Shown piece by piece: positions 36,827 to 48,918 of a DNA stretch of 64,000 nt. Numbering within the stretch: position 1 is the first letter of the stretch; each line of letters opens with the position of its first letter. The stretch comes from Psychrobium sp. MM17-31 (GTDB lineage Bacteria; Pseudomonadota; Gammaproteobacteria; Enterobacterales; Psychrobiaceae), in assembly GCF_022347785.1 (NCBI RefSeq), contig NZ_JAKRGA010000005.1, positions 322,108 to 386,107 on the forward strand, in the 5' to 3' direction. The position numbers and the translations under genes are program-made. The notes beneath the pieces were generated by a model that was not told the DNA's origin, searched no databases, and saw only the letters and a list, made by a program, of their open reading frames with translations.

Positions 36827-36961
36827 TTACGCGCTTAACTTAGCACGGCCTTTTGCGCGACGACGAGCAAGAACGGCACGACCGCCCTTAGTTGCCGAGC
36901 GAGCACGGAAACCGTGGTTGCGCTTGCGTTTTAAAACGCTAGGTTGAAAAGTACGTTTCAT
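36827..36961 (-). CDS. rpmH: 50S ribosomal protein bL34
   Basis: A 44-residue protein read from ATG at 36961: it starts [20 protein letters not shown] and ends GRAKLSA, which is bL34 with its typical Lys/Arg content and length. It is the first gene of the rpmH-rnpA-yidD-yidC block and is divergent from dnaA, as in most bacteria. A near-perfect promoter lies at 37049-37077. Confidence 0.97.
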   Translation of the reverse strand: MKRTFQPSVLKRKRNHGFRARSATKGGRAVLARRRAKGRAKLSA

Positions 36962-37383
36962 AGTATTAACTCGATCGAAATTAAACTGTACAGTTTTTGT
37001 GAAAGTTGCAGTATTACAACTGACACAAGCCTAATTAAAGGACGCAAGATTCTAGAAAAAATAGGCCTTATTGTCAATGCATAATGTTGTTTAAAGCAGC
37101 AATAATCGGCGTTTAGATCACGTTTTTAGGTTCATCATGTGGCGAGTTATTTTGTGAATTGAATTTAGTTTATTTTAAGTTATTGATCTTAATGTTTATT
37201 TAGTAACGATCTTTTAAGGATCCTCTGTTGTTGCACACTACAAAAAACACCGTAATTTCATCAACTGTTAATAACTTTGATCAAAGCTAAATTTAATTCA
37301 CAATTAGTGGCAGTTTCACTGGTGATTTGGTGCCTCAAGGGCTAGAATGTCAGTCCTTTTGATATTTGTTTTTGGAGTGCGCA
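36962..37383. promoter_or_regulatory. Divergent rpmH-dnaA intergenic region
   Basis: About 420 bases without a gene. It holds the rpmH promoter and leader on the minus strand. On the plus strand it holds the dnaA control region: a probable -10 (TAGAAT at 37343-37348) without a clear -35, and a one-mismatch DnaA box (TAATTCACA at 37294-37302) that could serve autoregulation. AT-rich, but without the GATC and DnaA-box clusters of the origin at 26.0-26.4 kb. Confidence 0.6.
37049..37077 (-). promoter_or_regulatory. Sigma-70 promoter of rpmH
   Basis: On the minus strand, TTGACA (plus positions 37072-37077) and TAGAAT (37049-37054) are separated by 17 bases: a consensus -35, an ideal spacer and a near-consensus -10, followed by a leader of about 80 bases to the rpmH start. 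Confidence 0.85.
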
Positions 37384-38769
37384 GTGACAGCATGGATTTG
37401 GCAACAATGCTTAGATAGATTGCAAGAAGAATTACCTGCAACGCAGTACAGCATGTGGATCAGACCGCTGCAAGCCGAGCACGACGAAGACACTCTTACC
37501 TTATATGCCCCAAACCGATTTGTACTAGATTGGGTGCGTGACAAATACCAAGATAATATCAACAGCTTTTTAGTTGAAGCTATGGGCAGCGATGTTCCAA
37601 CACTGCGTTTTGATATTGGTAGTAAGAAGCCTGCACAGGCGCCAGTTGATAACAACGCCAAAGCGACTAGCTCGCCACAAGCGGCTACGACAAACAACGC
37701 AGTAAAGCCAAGTTGGGAAAAAGAGAGCGATGCGCCGCAAGCGACATTGGCCTCAAACATCAACCGCACTTACAAATTCGATAACTTCGTTGAAGGTAAA
37801 TCGAACCAGCTGGGGCGCGCAGCAGCCATTCAAGTAGCAGAAAATCCAGGCGGCGCTTATAACCCGCTATTTCTATATGGCGGTACAGGTTTAGGTAAGA
37901 CTCACTTATTACACGCCGTAGGTAATGGCATTTTAGCCAATAAGCCAGATGCGAAGATCGTTTACATGCATTCTGAGCGCTTCGTACAAGATATGGTTAA
38001 AGCGCTACGTAACAATGCCATCGAAGAATTTAAACGCTATTACCGCAGTGTTGATGCACTCCTTATCGATGATATTCAATTCTTTGCTAATAAAGATCGC
38101 TCACAAGAAGAGTTTTTCCATACTTTTAATGCACTGCTGGAAGGCAATCACCAAGTTATCCTAACCAGTGACAAATACCCGAAAGAAATTGAAGGGGTAG
38201 AAGATCGTCTGAAATCTCGTTTTGGTTGGGGTTTAACAGTTGCTATCGAGCCGCCGGAATTAGAAACCCGTGTTGCTATTTTGCAGCGCAAAGCCGACGA
38301 GTCTAAAGTACACCTGCCTGATGAAGTGGCGTTCTTTATTGCCAAGCGTCTGCGTTCGAATGTTCGTGAGTTGGAAGGGGCATTAAACCGCGTTATCGCC
38401 AATGCTAACTTTACTGGCCGTCCTATTACCATCGATTTCGTTAAAGAGGCGCTGCGCGATCTATTAGCATTACAGGCTAAATTAGTAACAATCGATAATA
38501 TTCAAAAAACGGTAGCAGAGTACTACAAAATTAAAGTATCTGATTTACTGTCTAAACGCCGTACCCGTTCGGTGGCGCGTCCACGTCAGGTGGCAATGGC
38601 ATTATCGAAAGAATTAACTAACCACAGCTTGCCAGAAATTGGTGAAGCCTTTGGTGGTCGTGACCATACAACAGTGTTACACGCTTGTCGCAAGGTGGTT
38701 GAACTGCGCGAAGAAAATCACGACATTAAAGAAGATTACTCGAATTTAATTCGCACGCTTTCATCATAA
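37384..38769 (+). CDS. dnaA: Chromosomal replication initiator DnaA
   Basis: About 461 residues. I start at GTG 37384, giving [20 protein letters not shown] as in relatives, with GGAG 8 bases upstream; the frame extends 6 codons further. Domain I is residues 1-90, a variable linker follows (about 85-125), and the AAA+ domain III has [17 protein letters not shown] (near 166) and [20 protein letters not shown]. Domain IV has the DNA-binding signature [15 protein letters not shown]. It binds the DnaA boxes of oriC, 11 kb away, and opens it. It heads dnaA-dnaN-recF-gyrB. Confidence 0.97.
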   Translation: MTAWIWQQCLDRLQEELPATQYSMWIRPLQAEHDEDTLTLYAPNRFVLDWVRDKYQDNINSFLVEAMGSDVPTLRFDIGSKKPAQAPVDNNAKATSSPQAATTNNAVKPSWEKESDAPQATLASNINRTYKFDNFVEGKSNQLGRAAAIQVAENPGGAYNPLFLYGGTGLGKTHLLHAVGNGILANKPDAKIVYMHSERFVQDMVKALRNNAIEEFKRYYRSVDALLIDDIQFFANKDRSQEEFFHTFNALLEGNHQVILTSDKYPKEIEGVEDRLKSRFGWGLTVAIEPPELETRVAILQRKADESKVHLPDEVAFFIAKRLRSNVRELEGALNRVIANANFTGRPITIDFVKEALRDLLALQAKLVTIDNIQKTVAEYYKIKVSDLLSKRRTRSVARPRQVAMALSKELTNHSLPEIGEAFGGRDHTTVLHACRKVVELREENHDIKEDYSNLIRTLSS

Positions 38770-38815
38770 CAACAATAAAAACTGTCGATAAATAACGTAC
38801 AGGAAGCTAATCACT

Positions 38816-39916
38816 ATGAAATTTACTATTTCACGAGAACTGTTATTAAAACCTTTAACCTTAGTCTCTGGTGCAGTCGAGCGTCGTCACACACTCGCTG
38901 TATTATCTAATGTTTTAGTAGAAGTAAGTGATAACTTACTAAAGATGACGGGTACTGACTTAGAAGTTGAATTAGTTGGTTTATCACCACTTGAAGGTGA
39001 AGTTGTTGCAGGGCGCACTACAGTACCAGCTAAGAAGTTCTTAGATATCTGTAAGGGTCTACCTGATGGCGCGATGATTTCGATTGAGGTCGATGGCGAG
39101 CGCATGGTTATTCGTTCTGGCCGCAGTCGTTTCGCATTAAGTATTTTATCGGCAGATGACTTTCCAAATATCGAAAACTGGCAAAGCGAAATCGAATTTG
39201 TATTACCGCAACATCAATTGCGATCGGTCATCGAAAGTACCCAATTCTCGATGGCTAACCAAGACGTGCGTTATTACCTCAATGGTATGTTGTTCGAAAC
39301 TGATAACAATCAATTACGCACCGTAGCTACCGATGGTCATCGTTTAGCGGTGAGCAGTCGCCAAATTGAAGTGAGCTTGCCACAAAAGCAGGTGATTGTT
39401 CCACGTAAAGGCGTCATCGAATTATTGCGTATTATCGAAGCGACTGATGCGCCTGTGACTGTGCAAATTGGCGAGAGCTTGTTACGTGCTTCAATCGATA
39501 ACGCTATTTTCACAACTAAGTTAGTCGATGGACGTTTCCCTGATTATCAACGCGTATTACCACGCGGTGGTGACAAAGTGATTGTCACTTCACGTATGGA
39601 GCTAAAACAAGCGTTAGCGCGTGCGTCTATTTTGTCTAACGAAAAATTCCGTGGTGTGCGTTTTAACTTTGCCACCGACGAATTAAAAATTACGGCTAAC
39701 AATCCAGAGCAGGAAGAGTCACAAGAGATTGTCGACTTAGCTTATCAATATGACGATTTAGAAATCGGTTTCAACGTGAGCTATGTGCTTGATGCGTTAA
39801 ATGCATTGAAGAGCGAAGATATTCGCATGACTTTGGGTGATGCGAATTCGAGTGGTTTGATTGAAGCTGCTGACTCATCAGAGTCCATGTACGTAGTAAT
39901 GCCAATGCGTTTGTAG
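38816..39916 (+). CDS. dnaN: DNA polymerase III beta sliding clamp
   Basis: A 366-residue clamp, matching the family length. It begins MKFTISRELLLKPLTLVSGA and ends in the conserved YVVMPMRL, with the three-domain repeat structure implied by length. As a ring dimer it tethers polymerase III to DNA and recruits other repair and replication factors. It lies 46 bases after dnaA and is probably cotranscribed with it. Confidence 0.97.
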   Translation: MKFTISRELLLKPLTLVSGAVERRHTLAVLSNVLVEVSDNLLKMTGTDLEVELVGLSPLEGEVVAGRTTVPAKKFLDICKGLPDGAMISIEVDGERMVIRSGRSRFALSILSADDFPNIENWQSEIEFVLPQHQLRSVIESTQFSMANQDVRYYLNGMLFETDNNQLRTVATDGHRLAVSSRQIEVSLPQKQVIVPRKGVIELLRIIEATDAPVTVQIGESLLRASIDNAIFTTKLVDGRFPDYQRVLPRGGDKVIVTSRMELKQALARASILSNEKFRGVRFNFATDELKITANNPEQEESQEIVDLAYQYDDLEIGFNVSYVLDALNALKSEDIRMTLGDANSSGLIEAADSSESMYVVMPMRL

Positions 39917-39928
39917 TCGTTTATCTTC

Positions 39929-40013
39929 GTCATGGCGCACATCTTCAGCGTTGTTTGTGCTCATTGGCGGGAGCCAACTGCGCGCAAACACCTTGAAGAG
40001 TGAGCACCATGAC
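39929..40013. repeat. Long imperfect hairpin between dnaN and recF
   Basis: Two arms of about 40 bases (39929-39968 and 39973-40013) are largely complementary, sharing GTCATGG, TCTTCA, TGTTTG and TTGGC blocks, around a four-base loop GGGA. Such an 85-base structure would fold in RNA or as a cruciform. It may be a dispersed repeat or a processing/attenuation signal within the dnaN-recF transcript. Confidence 0.75.
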
Positions 40014-40083
40014 TTTGCTAAAGCAACTCCAAATAGCAATCAATTCCTCAAAGTACTTTCGTTAAAAGAACATAGGAACGCTT

Positions 40084-43591
<3,508 letters not shown>

Positions 43592-43610
43592 TCGTTAATA
43601 ACTTTTATTG

Positions 43611-43639
43611 AAAAAGGAGCTATTACAGCTCCTTTTTTT
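43611..43639 (+). terminator. Rho-independent terminator of the dnaA-gyrB cluster
   Basis: An eleven-base stem AAAAAGGAGCT with loop ATTAC, then a T-run. It ends the dnaA-dnaN-recF-gyrB unit, 20 bases after the gyrB stop. Confidence 0.9.
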
Positions 43640-43727
43640 ATATCTATACTTTTTTGCGAAGGCAGATAATAATAACTAGTACACATTTGTGATGTGGAAT
43701 TAAATGAAACAATTATAGGGGATTTTA

Positions 43728-44732
43728 ATGAGCTGGTTTACTGAGTTGCTACATCGCGGTGTCAAAGAAAAAGAAACAAACTCCACAACAACAGCTACTG
43801 CACCTGTTAAAGAAGTCCCTAAAGTTAAAGTCGATTTGGTTAACTCAGAGCATCTGTTTTACGACTTGTTGTTCGGTGATACTGCCGATGCATCCTCTAA
43901 GAATGATGTTATCGAGAAAGCCATTATCGATCGCGTGTCTGAAGTCCTTATCAATCCCAAGAATATTAACTTTCAATCATTCCCCAAAGCATTAAAAGAT
44001 ACCCTAGATAAAATAGACCAAGATGCCGATATAAAGGACATTCAGCAGTCTTTAGAACAAGACCCTATCTTGGCTTCAGATGTTGTTAGATTAGCTAATA
44101 CAGGCGCATTTAGCGCATCTTCAACCAATCAGGTAACGAGCTTGCAGATGGCAATAGCTCGAGTTGGTTTCGCCTCATTAAAGCAAGTAGTAACTGCTGC
44201 GGTCATGGAACGAATGATGACTAATGTGAGCCCTATTTACTTCAAGATGTTCGGCGAGAAGATTTGGCAGCACTCATTACTTACGGCGCGTATTTGTGAA
44301 TTAAAAGCTAAGACGATAGGTTACGATCCTTATAGCGCATTCTTTATTGGTGTTATTCACGATGTAGGGAAAATTGCGATTTTCAGTGAATTAGTCGATG
44401 CCGTACAAAAAGCAGGTGGCACCACTGAGCCTGGCTCTTTGTATTTTAGAAAAGTGATGACCTCGCTTTCTAAGCAACTCACTTACAATATAGTGCGAAG
44501 TTGGGAATTACCACAGGCGATTATCGATCCCATTAAACAGCATGTTGTCTACGGTAAGGTGCCGAGCAAAAATGAATTTGTTGATGTGTTGGTGGAATCC
44601 AAACTGATCAGCGAATTGAATTTACTTTATAACGAGCAAATGATTTCGCTAGATGAAGTCGGGCTGATTTTTGAAAAGCGTGGTTATGATGAATCAAATA
44701 TTGATTTTATTGCTCAATATCAAGCTAGCTAA
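43728..44732 (+). CDS. HDOD-domain protein
   Basis: A 334-residue protein with an HDOD domain across about residues 80-290. Landmarks are LEQDPILASDVVRLANTGAF, TSLQMAIARVGFASLKQVV, and FIGVIHDVGKIAIF with an HD pair that resembles but does not complete the HD phosphohydrolase site. HDOD proteins take part in signalling (c-di-GMP, motility, stress); none of those partners is here. The N-terminal 40 residues are low-complexity (Lys, Thr, Ala). It is a single gene bounded by terminators. Confidence 0.88.
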   Translation: MSWFTELLHRGVKEKETNSTTTATAPVKEVPKVKVDLVNSEHLFYDLLFGDTADASSKNDVIEKAIIDRVSEVLINPKNINFQSFPKALKDTLDKIDQDADIKDIQQSLEQDPILASDVVRLANTGAFSASSTNQVTSLQMAIARVGFASLKQVVTAAVMERMMTNVSPIYFKMFGEKIWQHSLLTARICELKAKTIGYDPYSAFFIGVIHDVGKIAIFSELVDAVQKAGGTTEPGSLYFRKVMTSLSKQLTYNIVRSWELPQAIIDPIKQHVVYGKVPSKNEFVDVLVESKLISELNLLYNEQMISLDEVGLIFEKRGYDESNIDFIAQYQAS

Positions 44733-44750
44733 CGTAAAAATTATTCATAA

Positions 44751-44786
44751 AAAAAGCCCCGCTAATTTTCATTAGCGGGGCTTTTT
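44751..44786. terminator. Bidirectional terminator between the HDOD gene and glyS
   Basis: A sixteen-base perfect stem AAAAAGCCCCGCTAAT with loop TTTC, flanked by A and T runs, between convergent genes. Confidence 0.92.
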
Positions 44787-44805
44787 TCATTACCACTATG
44801 CCAAA

Positions 44806-46875
44806 TTAGCTTTGTAGTAGTGAGATATCTGCAACGTTTAAGAACTGATTACGTAGCGTGTTTAATAGCGCTAAACGGTTAAGCTTAGTATCTACGTCAT
44901 CACACATTACCATTACGTTATCGAAGAAGGCATCTACTGGCTCTTTCAGTTGAGCTAGTTCAGTAAGTGCTTTGTTGTAATCACTTTCTGCGAATACTGG
45001 TGCTAAGTCTGTTGCTAGCTTAGTAACAACTTGCGCCAGTGCTTTTTCAGCATCTTCAACTAATAGTGCGTCGTTAACTGAATCAGCAATAGCTTCGTCA
45101 GTTTTAGCAAGGATATTACCAACACGCTTATTAGCCGCTGCAAGCGTCTTAGAAGCTTCTAATGCTCTAAAGGCAGTTACCGCTTCAATACGCTTGTTAA
45201 AGTCGCTAGGGCGCGTTGGACGACGTGCCATTACAGCTTTAACGATATCAGTTGCTACGTCTTGATCTTGGTACCAAGCGTTAAAACGACCTAACATGAA
45301 ATCAACAACACTATCGTTGATACCGGCTTTGATTTTATCGCCGTATAGTGATGCGGCTGCATCAACTAAATCCGTTAAATCGAGATCTAAATCTTTTTCA
45401 ACGATGATGCGTAGGGCACCGATAGCTGCACGACGTAGAGCAAACGGATCTTTATCGCCTTTAGGGATTTGACCTATACCGAAGATGCCTACTAGCGTAT
45501 CGAATTTGTCGGCTAGGGCTACAGAGCAGCTAACTAGTGAACCTGGTAATTGGTCACCAGCATAACGCGGCATGTATTGCTCATTTAGTGCAACTGCAAC
45601 GTCTTCTGACTCACCGTCAAAACGCGCATAGTGCATGCCCATAACGCCTTGAACGTCTGGGAATTCTAATACCATATCGGTCATTAGGTCTGTCTTACAC
45701 AGCATACCTGCACGCTTAGCATCAGTCGCATTAGCGCCAATCTTGCCAGCGATAATTTCAGCTAAATCAGCGATGCGTTGAGACTTCTCTTTTAGGGTAC
45801 CAAGTTGCTTCTGGAACAAGATGTTCTCTAGGCTGTCGATACGGCTTTCAAGCGTTTTCTTTTGGTCTTGTGCGTAGAAGAATTCAGCGTCAGCTAGACG
45901 AGGGCGAACAACTTTTTCGTTACCTTCGATAACTTGCTTTGGCTCTTTACTATCGATGTTAGACACAAAGATAAAGCGCGCCATTAAATTACCGTCGTTA
46001 TCTAATAACGGGAAGTACTTCTGGTTATCCTTCATCGTGTAGATAAGGGCTTCAGCTGGCACGTCTAAGAACTTGTCTTCGAAGCTACCCACGTAAGTAA
46101 TTGGCCATTCAACGATAGAACATACTTCTTCTAGCAGGTCATCATCGAGATCGGCAACGCCATTTTCAGCACTTGCAGCATCCATTACTTGTTGTTTAAC
46201 TAGTGCTTTACGCTCTTCGTAATCGGCAATGACGAAGCCTTTTTCACGTAGCAGGCTAGTGTAGTTGTCGGCGTGATCTAATGTCATTTCACTTTCACCG
46301 TGGAAGCGGTGGCCACGAATAACGCGATCTGACTTACAGCCAAGTACGGTAGCATCAATCAGTTCGCCGCCTAATAACACAGTAAGTGTTTTGGTTGGGC
46401 GGATGAACTGCATGCTGTTGCTACCCCAGCGCATTGGCTTAGGAATAGGTAGCTTAGCTAGCGAGTGCTCGATCATTGCTGGCAGTAATTCTTTAGTCGC
46501 TTGACCTTTTACTTCAGCTTTAAATAGTAGCCATTCGCCTTTGTCTGTTTTAAGACGCTCGGCTTGGTCAACGGTAATACCGTTAGAACGTGCCCAACCT
46601 TCAGCTGCTTTTGTCGGGTTGCCATCAGCATCGAATGCAGAAGAAATAGCAGGACCGCGTTTTTCAACAATCTTGTCTGCCTGACCAGTGGCCAGTGCTT
46701 TAACTGATACAGCTAAACGACGAGGTGAGGCTAAGAAATCAATAGCTTCGTAAGCAATGTCAGCTTTGTCTAATTGTGCCTTCATGCCATCGCGGAAAGC
46801 TTCGGCTAATGTGCGTAGTGACTTCGGTGGTAACTCTTCTGTACCTAGTTCAATAATAAGATTTTCTACAGACAT
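44806..46875 (-). CDS. glyS: Glycine--tRNA ligase beta subunit
   Basis: A 689-residue protein, matching E. coli GlyS (689). It begins [20 protein letters not shown], the family signature, and ends in an anticodon-binding domain of the DALR type ([20 protein letters not shown]). It forms an alpha2beta2 enzyme with GlyQ and charges tRNA-Gly. Its start overlaps the glyQ stop by one base (TAATG), so the subunits are coupled. Confidence 0.97.
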   Translation of the reverse strand: MSVENLIIELGTEELPPKSLRTLAEAFRDGMKAQLDKADIAYEAIDFLASPRRLAVSVKALATGQADKIVEKRGPAISSAFDADGNPTKAAEGWARSNGITVDQAERLKTDKGEWLLFKAEVKGQATKELLPAMIEHSLAKLPIPKPMRWGSNSMQFIRPTKTLTVLLGGELIDATVLGCKSDRVIRGHRFHGESEMTLDHADNYTSLLREKGFVIADYEERKALVKQQVMDAASAENGVADLDDDLLEEVCSIVEWPITYVGSFEDKFLDVPAEALIYTMKDNQKYFPLLDNDGNLMARFIFVSNIDSKEPKQVIEGNEKVVRPRLADAEFFYAQDQKKTLESRIDSLENILFQKQLGTLKEKSQRIADLAEIIAGKIGANATDAKRAGMLCKTDLMTDMVLEFPDVQGVMGMHYARFDGESEDVAVALNEQYMPRYAGDQLPGSLVSCSVALADKFDTLVGIFGIGQIPKGDKDPFALRRAAIGALRIIVEKDLDLDLTDLVDAAASLYGDKIKAGINDSVVDFMLGRFNAWYQDQDVATDIVKAVMARRPTRPSDFNKRIEAVTAFRALEASKTLAAANKRVGNILAKTDEAIADSVNDALLVEDAEKALAQVVTKLATDLAPVFAESDYNKALTELAQLKEPVDAFFDNVMVMCDDVDTKLNRLALLNTLRNQFLNVADISLLQS

Positions 46876-47789
46876 TATTGCTTGTCCTCATCGCTTTTAC
46901 ATAGTGGGAAACCTAGCGCTTCACGAGAGGCGTAGTAGGCTTCGGCTACTGCTTTAGATAGTGTACGAACGCGTAAAATGTAACGCTGACGCTCGGTCAC
47001 TGAAATAGCATGACGAGCATCTAATAGGTTAAAGACGTGAGAGGCTTTCATTACTTGCTCGTATGCTGGTAATGCTAGGCCGGCTTCGATTAGCTTCTCG
47101 CTGTCTTTTTCACATTGATCGAATTGCTTGAATAGGGCATCTACATCGGCGTGTTCGAAGTTGTAAGCAGACTGCTCAACTTCGTTTTGATGGAATACAT
47201 CACCGTAAGTAACGCGGCCAAGTGGACCATCAGTCCATACAAGATCGTAAATGCTATCAACACCTTGAATGTACATTGCAAGGCGCTCAAGACCATAAGT
47301 AATTTCACCTGTTACTGGCGAACACTCTAAACCACCAACTTGTTGGAAATAAGTAAACTGAGAAATTTCCATGCCGTTTAACCAGATTTCCCAACCTAGA
47401 CCCCAAGCACCAAGTGTTGGAGATTCCCAGTTGTCTTCAACGAAACGAATATCGTGAACAAGTGGGTCGATGCCAAGTTCAGTTAATGAACCCAGGTAAA
47501 GCTCCTGGATGTTGTCTGGGTTTGGTTTTAGCACTACTTGGAATTGGTAGTAGTGTTGTAAACGGTTAGGGTTTTCACCGTAACGACCATCGGTAGGGCG
47601 ACGACATGGCTGCACATAAGCACTGCTCATTGGCTCTGGGCCAAGTGAACGTAAGAACGTTTGTGGGTGGAATGTGCCTGCGCCTACTTCCATATCTAAC
47701 GGCTGAACTATTACACAGCCTTGACGTGACCAGTAATCCTGCAGAGCGAGGATTAAACCTTGAAAAGTTTTTGTATCGTATTTAGGCAT
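46875..47789 (-). CDS. glyQ: Glycine--tRNA ligase alpha subunit
   Basis: A 304-residue class II synthetase subunit with [20 protein letters not shown] at the start, [20 protein letters not shown], and [20 protein letters not shown]. It carries the glycine and ATP sites. It is transcribed before glyS on the minus strand and is divergent from tag. Confidence 0.97.
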   Translation of the reverse strand: MPKYDTKTFQGLILALQDYWSRQGCVIVQPLDMEVGAGTFHPQTFLRSLGPEPMSSAYVQPCRRPTDGRYGENPNRLQHYYQFQVVLKPNPDNIQELYLGSLTELGIDPLVHDIRFVEDNWESPTLGAWGLGWEIWLNGMEISQFTYFQQVGGLECSPVTGEITYGLERLAMYIQGVDSIYDLVWTDGPLGRVTYGDVFHQNEVEQSAYNFEHADVDALFKQFDQCEKDSEKLIEAGLALPAYEQVMKASHVFNLLDARHAISVTERQRYILRVRTLSKAVAEAYYASREALGFPLCKSDEDKQ

Positions 47790-47903
47790 AATATTACTTA
47801 TAACTCTTGCCGATGGTGGAAAAATGCAAACGATTATAACACTGGGATTGGAGGCGTATATAGCGTATTTTAAATAATCAAAGATAAAGTTGGATTATGC
47901 GTA

Positions 47904-48482
47904 ATGAATCAAGAAGAACGAGCGATTTGTCCTTGGGTAACACAGACGGACCCTGTGTATGTAGCCTATCATGATGAGGAATGGGGCCGTCCCGTTTACG
48001 ATAGTCGAGAGTTATTTGAAAAGCTGTGTCTCGATGGTCAACAAGCCGGTTTATCTTGGATTACTATTCTCAAAAAGAAGCAGGGCTATCACGATGCTTT
48101 TTATAATTTTGACCCTTATAAAATTGTAAAAATGACAGAAATGGATGTGTTAGATCTACTCGATAATCCGCGCATCATTCGCAACAAACTCAAGGTTAAT
48201 TCTATTATTAAAAATGCTAAGGGTTTCATAGCCATGGAGAAAGAGGGCATTAACTTTAGTGAATTCTTATGGTCATTTGTGGGTGGAGAACCTATTCAAA
48301 ATAACTATGTTGCACAAGGCGAAGTACCAACCCAAAACGAGCAATCACTGGCCATGTCTAAAGCGTTAAAGAAGAGAGGGTTTACTTTCGTCGGACCAAC
48401 TATTTGCTATGCCTTTATGGAAGCAGTAGGCATGTTTAATAACCATTTAATTAGCTGTGATGTGCATAAAGAGTGTTGTTAA
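47904..48482 (+). CDS. tag: DNA-3-methyladenine glycosylase I
   Basis: A 192-residue glycosylase close to E. coli Tag in length (187) and sequence: CPWVTQTDPVYVAYHDEEWG at the start, GQQAGLSWITILKKK, and KKRGFTFVGPTICYAFMEAV. The zinc ligands are plausible as Cys 9 and His 22 plus His/Cys in the tail (HLISCDVHKECC). It excises 3-methyladenine from alkylated DNA to start base excision repair. It is divergent from glyQ. Confidence 0.95.
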   Translation: MNQEERAICPWVTQTDPVYVAYHDEEWGRPVYDSRELFEKLCLDGQQAGLSWITILKKKQGYHDAFYNFDPYKIVKMTEMDVLDLLDNPRIIRNKLKVNSIIKNAKGFIAMEKEGINFSEFLWSFVGGEPIQNNYVAQGEVPTQNEQSLAMSKALKKRGFTFVGPTICYAFMEAVGMFNNHLISCDVHKECC

Positions 48483-48571
48483 ATTTTCAAGTATCGAATA
48501 TTCGAGTAACGGAGTGATGTGGTGTGCTAATAAATTAACCTACTTATTTGAAATTGGCCGAAAGCACACCA

Positions 48572-48760
48572 GTTACTTTTCTTTGCTTCGCCAAAGAAAA
48601 GTAACCAAAAGAAAGGCGACCCGTAGGTTTAGCGTTGATTCTTAAATGATAAATTGCCTATTCAATACCGTATTTGACCCGCATCCTTGCGGCAAATACT
48701 CAAAAATCATCCGTGATTTTTGCATTGGTCAATTTCTAATTTAAGACGCTAAACGACGGG
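48572..48760. repeat. Nested-hairpin intergenic repeat element
   Basis: At least four inverted repeats are stacked here. A 14-base stem GTTACTTTTCTTTG (48572-48605) is followed by an outer imperfect pair beginning CCCGTAGGTTTAGCG and ending CGCTAAACGACGGG (48620-48760). Inside are CCGCA-TCCT-TGCGG (48679-48692) and AAAAATCA-TCCG-TGATTTTT (48702-48721). From memory, the first stem's sequence resembles a repeat dispersed in marine gammaproteobacteria. It looks like a non-autonomous repeat or RNA element. Confidence 0.8.
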
Positions 48761-48862
48761 AGTGATCCTCGCTGTGAGAGAACTACTATCCTTCATTAAT
48801 GTTTGATTACGGTATTCATTAGGAATATCTTTTGAAATCTATTTTAAATTCAGACTAACAAA

Positions 48863-48888
48863 AAAGCCCAATCAATTGATTGGGCTTT
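48863..48888 (-). terminator. 26-bp palindromic terminator after the amidohydrolase gene
   Basis: Perfect palindrome with arms AAAGCCCAATCAA, A-run and T-run on its two sides, 31 bases past the stop of the minus-strand amidohydrolase gene. Confidence 0.85.
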
Positions 48889-48918
48889 GTTTTTATATCA
48901 CGGAAAAACGCGCTTTAA

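Larger units (their letters stand above)
48483..48918. other. Non-coding region holding a structured repeat element
   Basis: A stretch of 436 bases without a credible gene between tag and the amidohydrolase gene. The 48572-48760 part is a nested-hairpin element and 48863-48888 is a terminator-like palindrome. Frames crossing it, including one that continues from inside tag, contain mainly repeat sequence. Confidence 0.7.

Noticed and set aside
36962..37383. oriC in the rpmH-dnaA intergenic region
   Set aside because: It lacks clustered perfect DnaA boxes and GATC enrichment; the mnmG-mioC region has both.
48457..48645. 62-residue frame running from the end of tag into the intergenic element
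   Set aside because: It overlaps tag and then encodes only the hairpin repeat; such frames are often mis-annotated copies of this element type.
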